This document shows positions 63,095 through 64,000 of a stretch of DNA of 64,000 nucleotides, piece after piece. This stretch comes from Porpolomopsis calyptriformis. Taxonomy: Eukaryota > Basidiomycota > Agaricomycetes > Agaricales > Hygrophoraceae. How positions within the stretch are numbered: position 1 is the first letter of the stretch; each line of letters begins with the position of its first letter. The translations under genes and the position numbers were made by a program. Below the pieces are notes generated by a model, which worked only from the letters and a program-made list of their open reading frames with translations, was not told the origin of the DNA and did no database searches. The stretch spans positions 2,542,001 through 2,606,000 of the forward strand of contig OX621163.1 of assembly GCA_951640195.1 (NCBI GenBank). The letters are read 5' to 3'.

Positions 63095-64000
63095 TGTTAT
63101 AAACCAGTTGTTTAGAATGCATTTTACTTTGGGTGTTCTGTCCCAAGAGAAGAAGGTATGGTTCTAAGTCCTTGTTATGAGTAGCTAACGAGGAATCAGA
63201 CTTAAAGTCTGATACGTACAGAAGGTCCTCTTTATATACTGACTACTTATCTGTGTGAGTCAGTGCGACATAAACATGAGTCAAAGATAAGAGTGAGTCA
63301 TCATGATTGATGACGAATCATAAGGGGGTGAAACATGTCGGAAATGAAGAGTGTCTGCATATGGATAGAGTAGTGGGGAATCCTGGAGAAAGGCAATGGG
63401 GAATCCTAATGAAAGAATGTGGGGAATCCCAAGATAAGATACAGGTTTGCATATAATAAGATAAAGGAAAGAAGAAAAATTACAACCGTGACATACACCT
63501 CGGCTTCAAAGGAAATTCGTCCTGAATTTCAAACTTAGGCAGTGTCGGTTGTTTCATTCTCTGAGGCCTGAGTTGGGATTTCCTCAGTGGCAAGGGCCTC
63601 AATAGCCACTGAGGGGGAAGCAATGGGTTCAGCTTCCAAAGTTGCTTCGATGGGGGAGGGGGCTCAGACTGTTGTGACATTGTCATTGTCATCTGGGTAC
63701 TCCAAATCAAGGTTGATGGGGTACTCAACTGATTTTCTGTACTTGATCAATGTTTCTCTCATCGCAAGGTCTCACTGAGACTGAAGGAAGTCTTCTCTGG
63801 TGAGCCGTTCAGCTTGACGACTCTCTTCTATGAGTTTGACAATGATGGCGCAGGTGGTGACATTGTAGCAGTCTACCCACGTTTGCTTCTTTTACTATTG
63901 GAGCTCCCAAAGTTTGAGCTCACTGTTGTCCCAATGATCCTTCCAATATGTGATTCTTTCTTGTAATGACTTATTCTTGGCTTGTAGGGTGTTGCGCTCT
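63095..64000 (-). mobile_element. B-family element B2, 3' end only
   Basis: Minus-strand 3' LTR 63493-63095 (TGTCACGGTTGTAATTTTTC ... TTTATAACA) aligned with the B LTR. It is preceded by the end of the extra ORF (63529-64000): WVDCYNVTTCAIIVKLIEES, then FLQSQ, a stop at a CGA/CAA-like site, and IEATLEAEPIASPSVAIEAL. The element continues past the window. It cuts F at 63094. Confidence 0.88.

Overview
The window is nuclear DNA of a filamentous basidiomycete, most likely an Agaricomycete. The protein genes are cut by many short introns (about 47-56 bp where I resolved both ends, with GT..AG borders), they are tightly packed on alternating strands, and their best family matches are fungal (ICP55, MRS6/Rab escort protein, BIG1-like, DUF2433+RRM). 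The genus cannot be fixed from sequence alone.

Bases 1-31,000 are a gene-dense housekeeping segment. In order: an amino-acid/GABA-type APC permease cut by the window start (+), mitochondrial intermediate-cleaving peptidase ICP55 (-), a membrane-anchored class 3 (diacylglycerol) lipase (+), SPT4 (-, recognised only after splicing), Rab escort protein MRS6 (+), RNA polymerase III largest subunit RPC1 (-), proteasome alpha-1 subunit (+), a tiny conserved-looking gene (-), a 64-residue secreted peptide gene (+), a BIG1/V-ATPase S1-like ER membrane protein (+), Mediator subunit MED13 (-), a DUF2433 phosphoesterase-like/RRM protein (+), a short/branched-chain acyl-CoA dehydrogenase (-), an intron-containing tRNA-Leu(CAG) (-) and the G-alpha chaperone/exchange factor RIC8 (+). 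The genes belong to unrelated pathways (transcription, protein turnover, vesicle traffic, lipid and amino-acid metabolism, G-protein signalling) and share only close spacing and divergent or convergent promoters.

From 31,532 to the end the window is almost entirely nested Ty3/gypsy chromoviruses. Element A1 (31532-53118, target duplication CTAAT) received a solo LTR (C1) and a complete element B (32047-38955) in its 5' LTR, and a complete minus-strand element E (40219-47700) in its gag. E in turn carries a second solo LTR (C2). After about 0.5 kb of AT-rich DNA comes a minus-strand element F, split by A2 (54718-61685, sister copy of A1) and again by a B-family copy B2 (63095 to beyond the window). 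Exact 5-bp target duplications support most of these joins.

The elements share a layout: LTR, a primer site complementary to the predicted 5' end of their own RNA (Tf1/sushi-type self-priming), gag with a CCHC knuckle, a -1 frame change to pol (at a GGGTTTT heptamer in A and B), protease-RT-RNaseH-integrase-chromodomain, and, in A and B (probably F), a further sense ORF before the 3' LTR. They have been inactivated mainly by C-to-T/G-to-A transitions at CpG, giving CGA-to-TGA stops. All seven differences between the two LTRs of B are CpG transitions.
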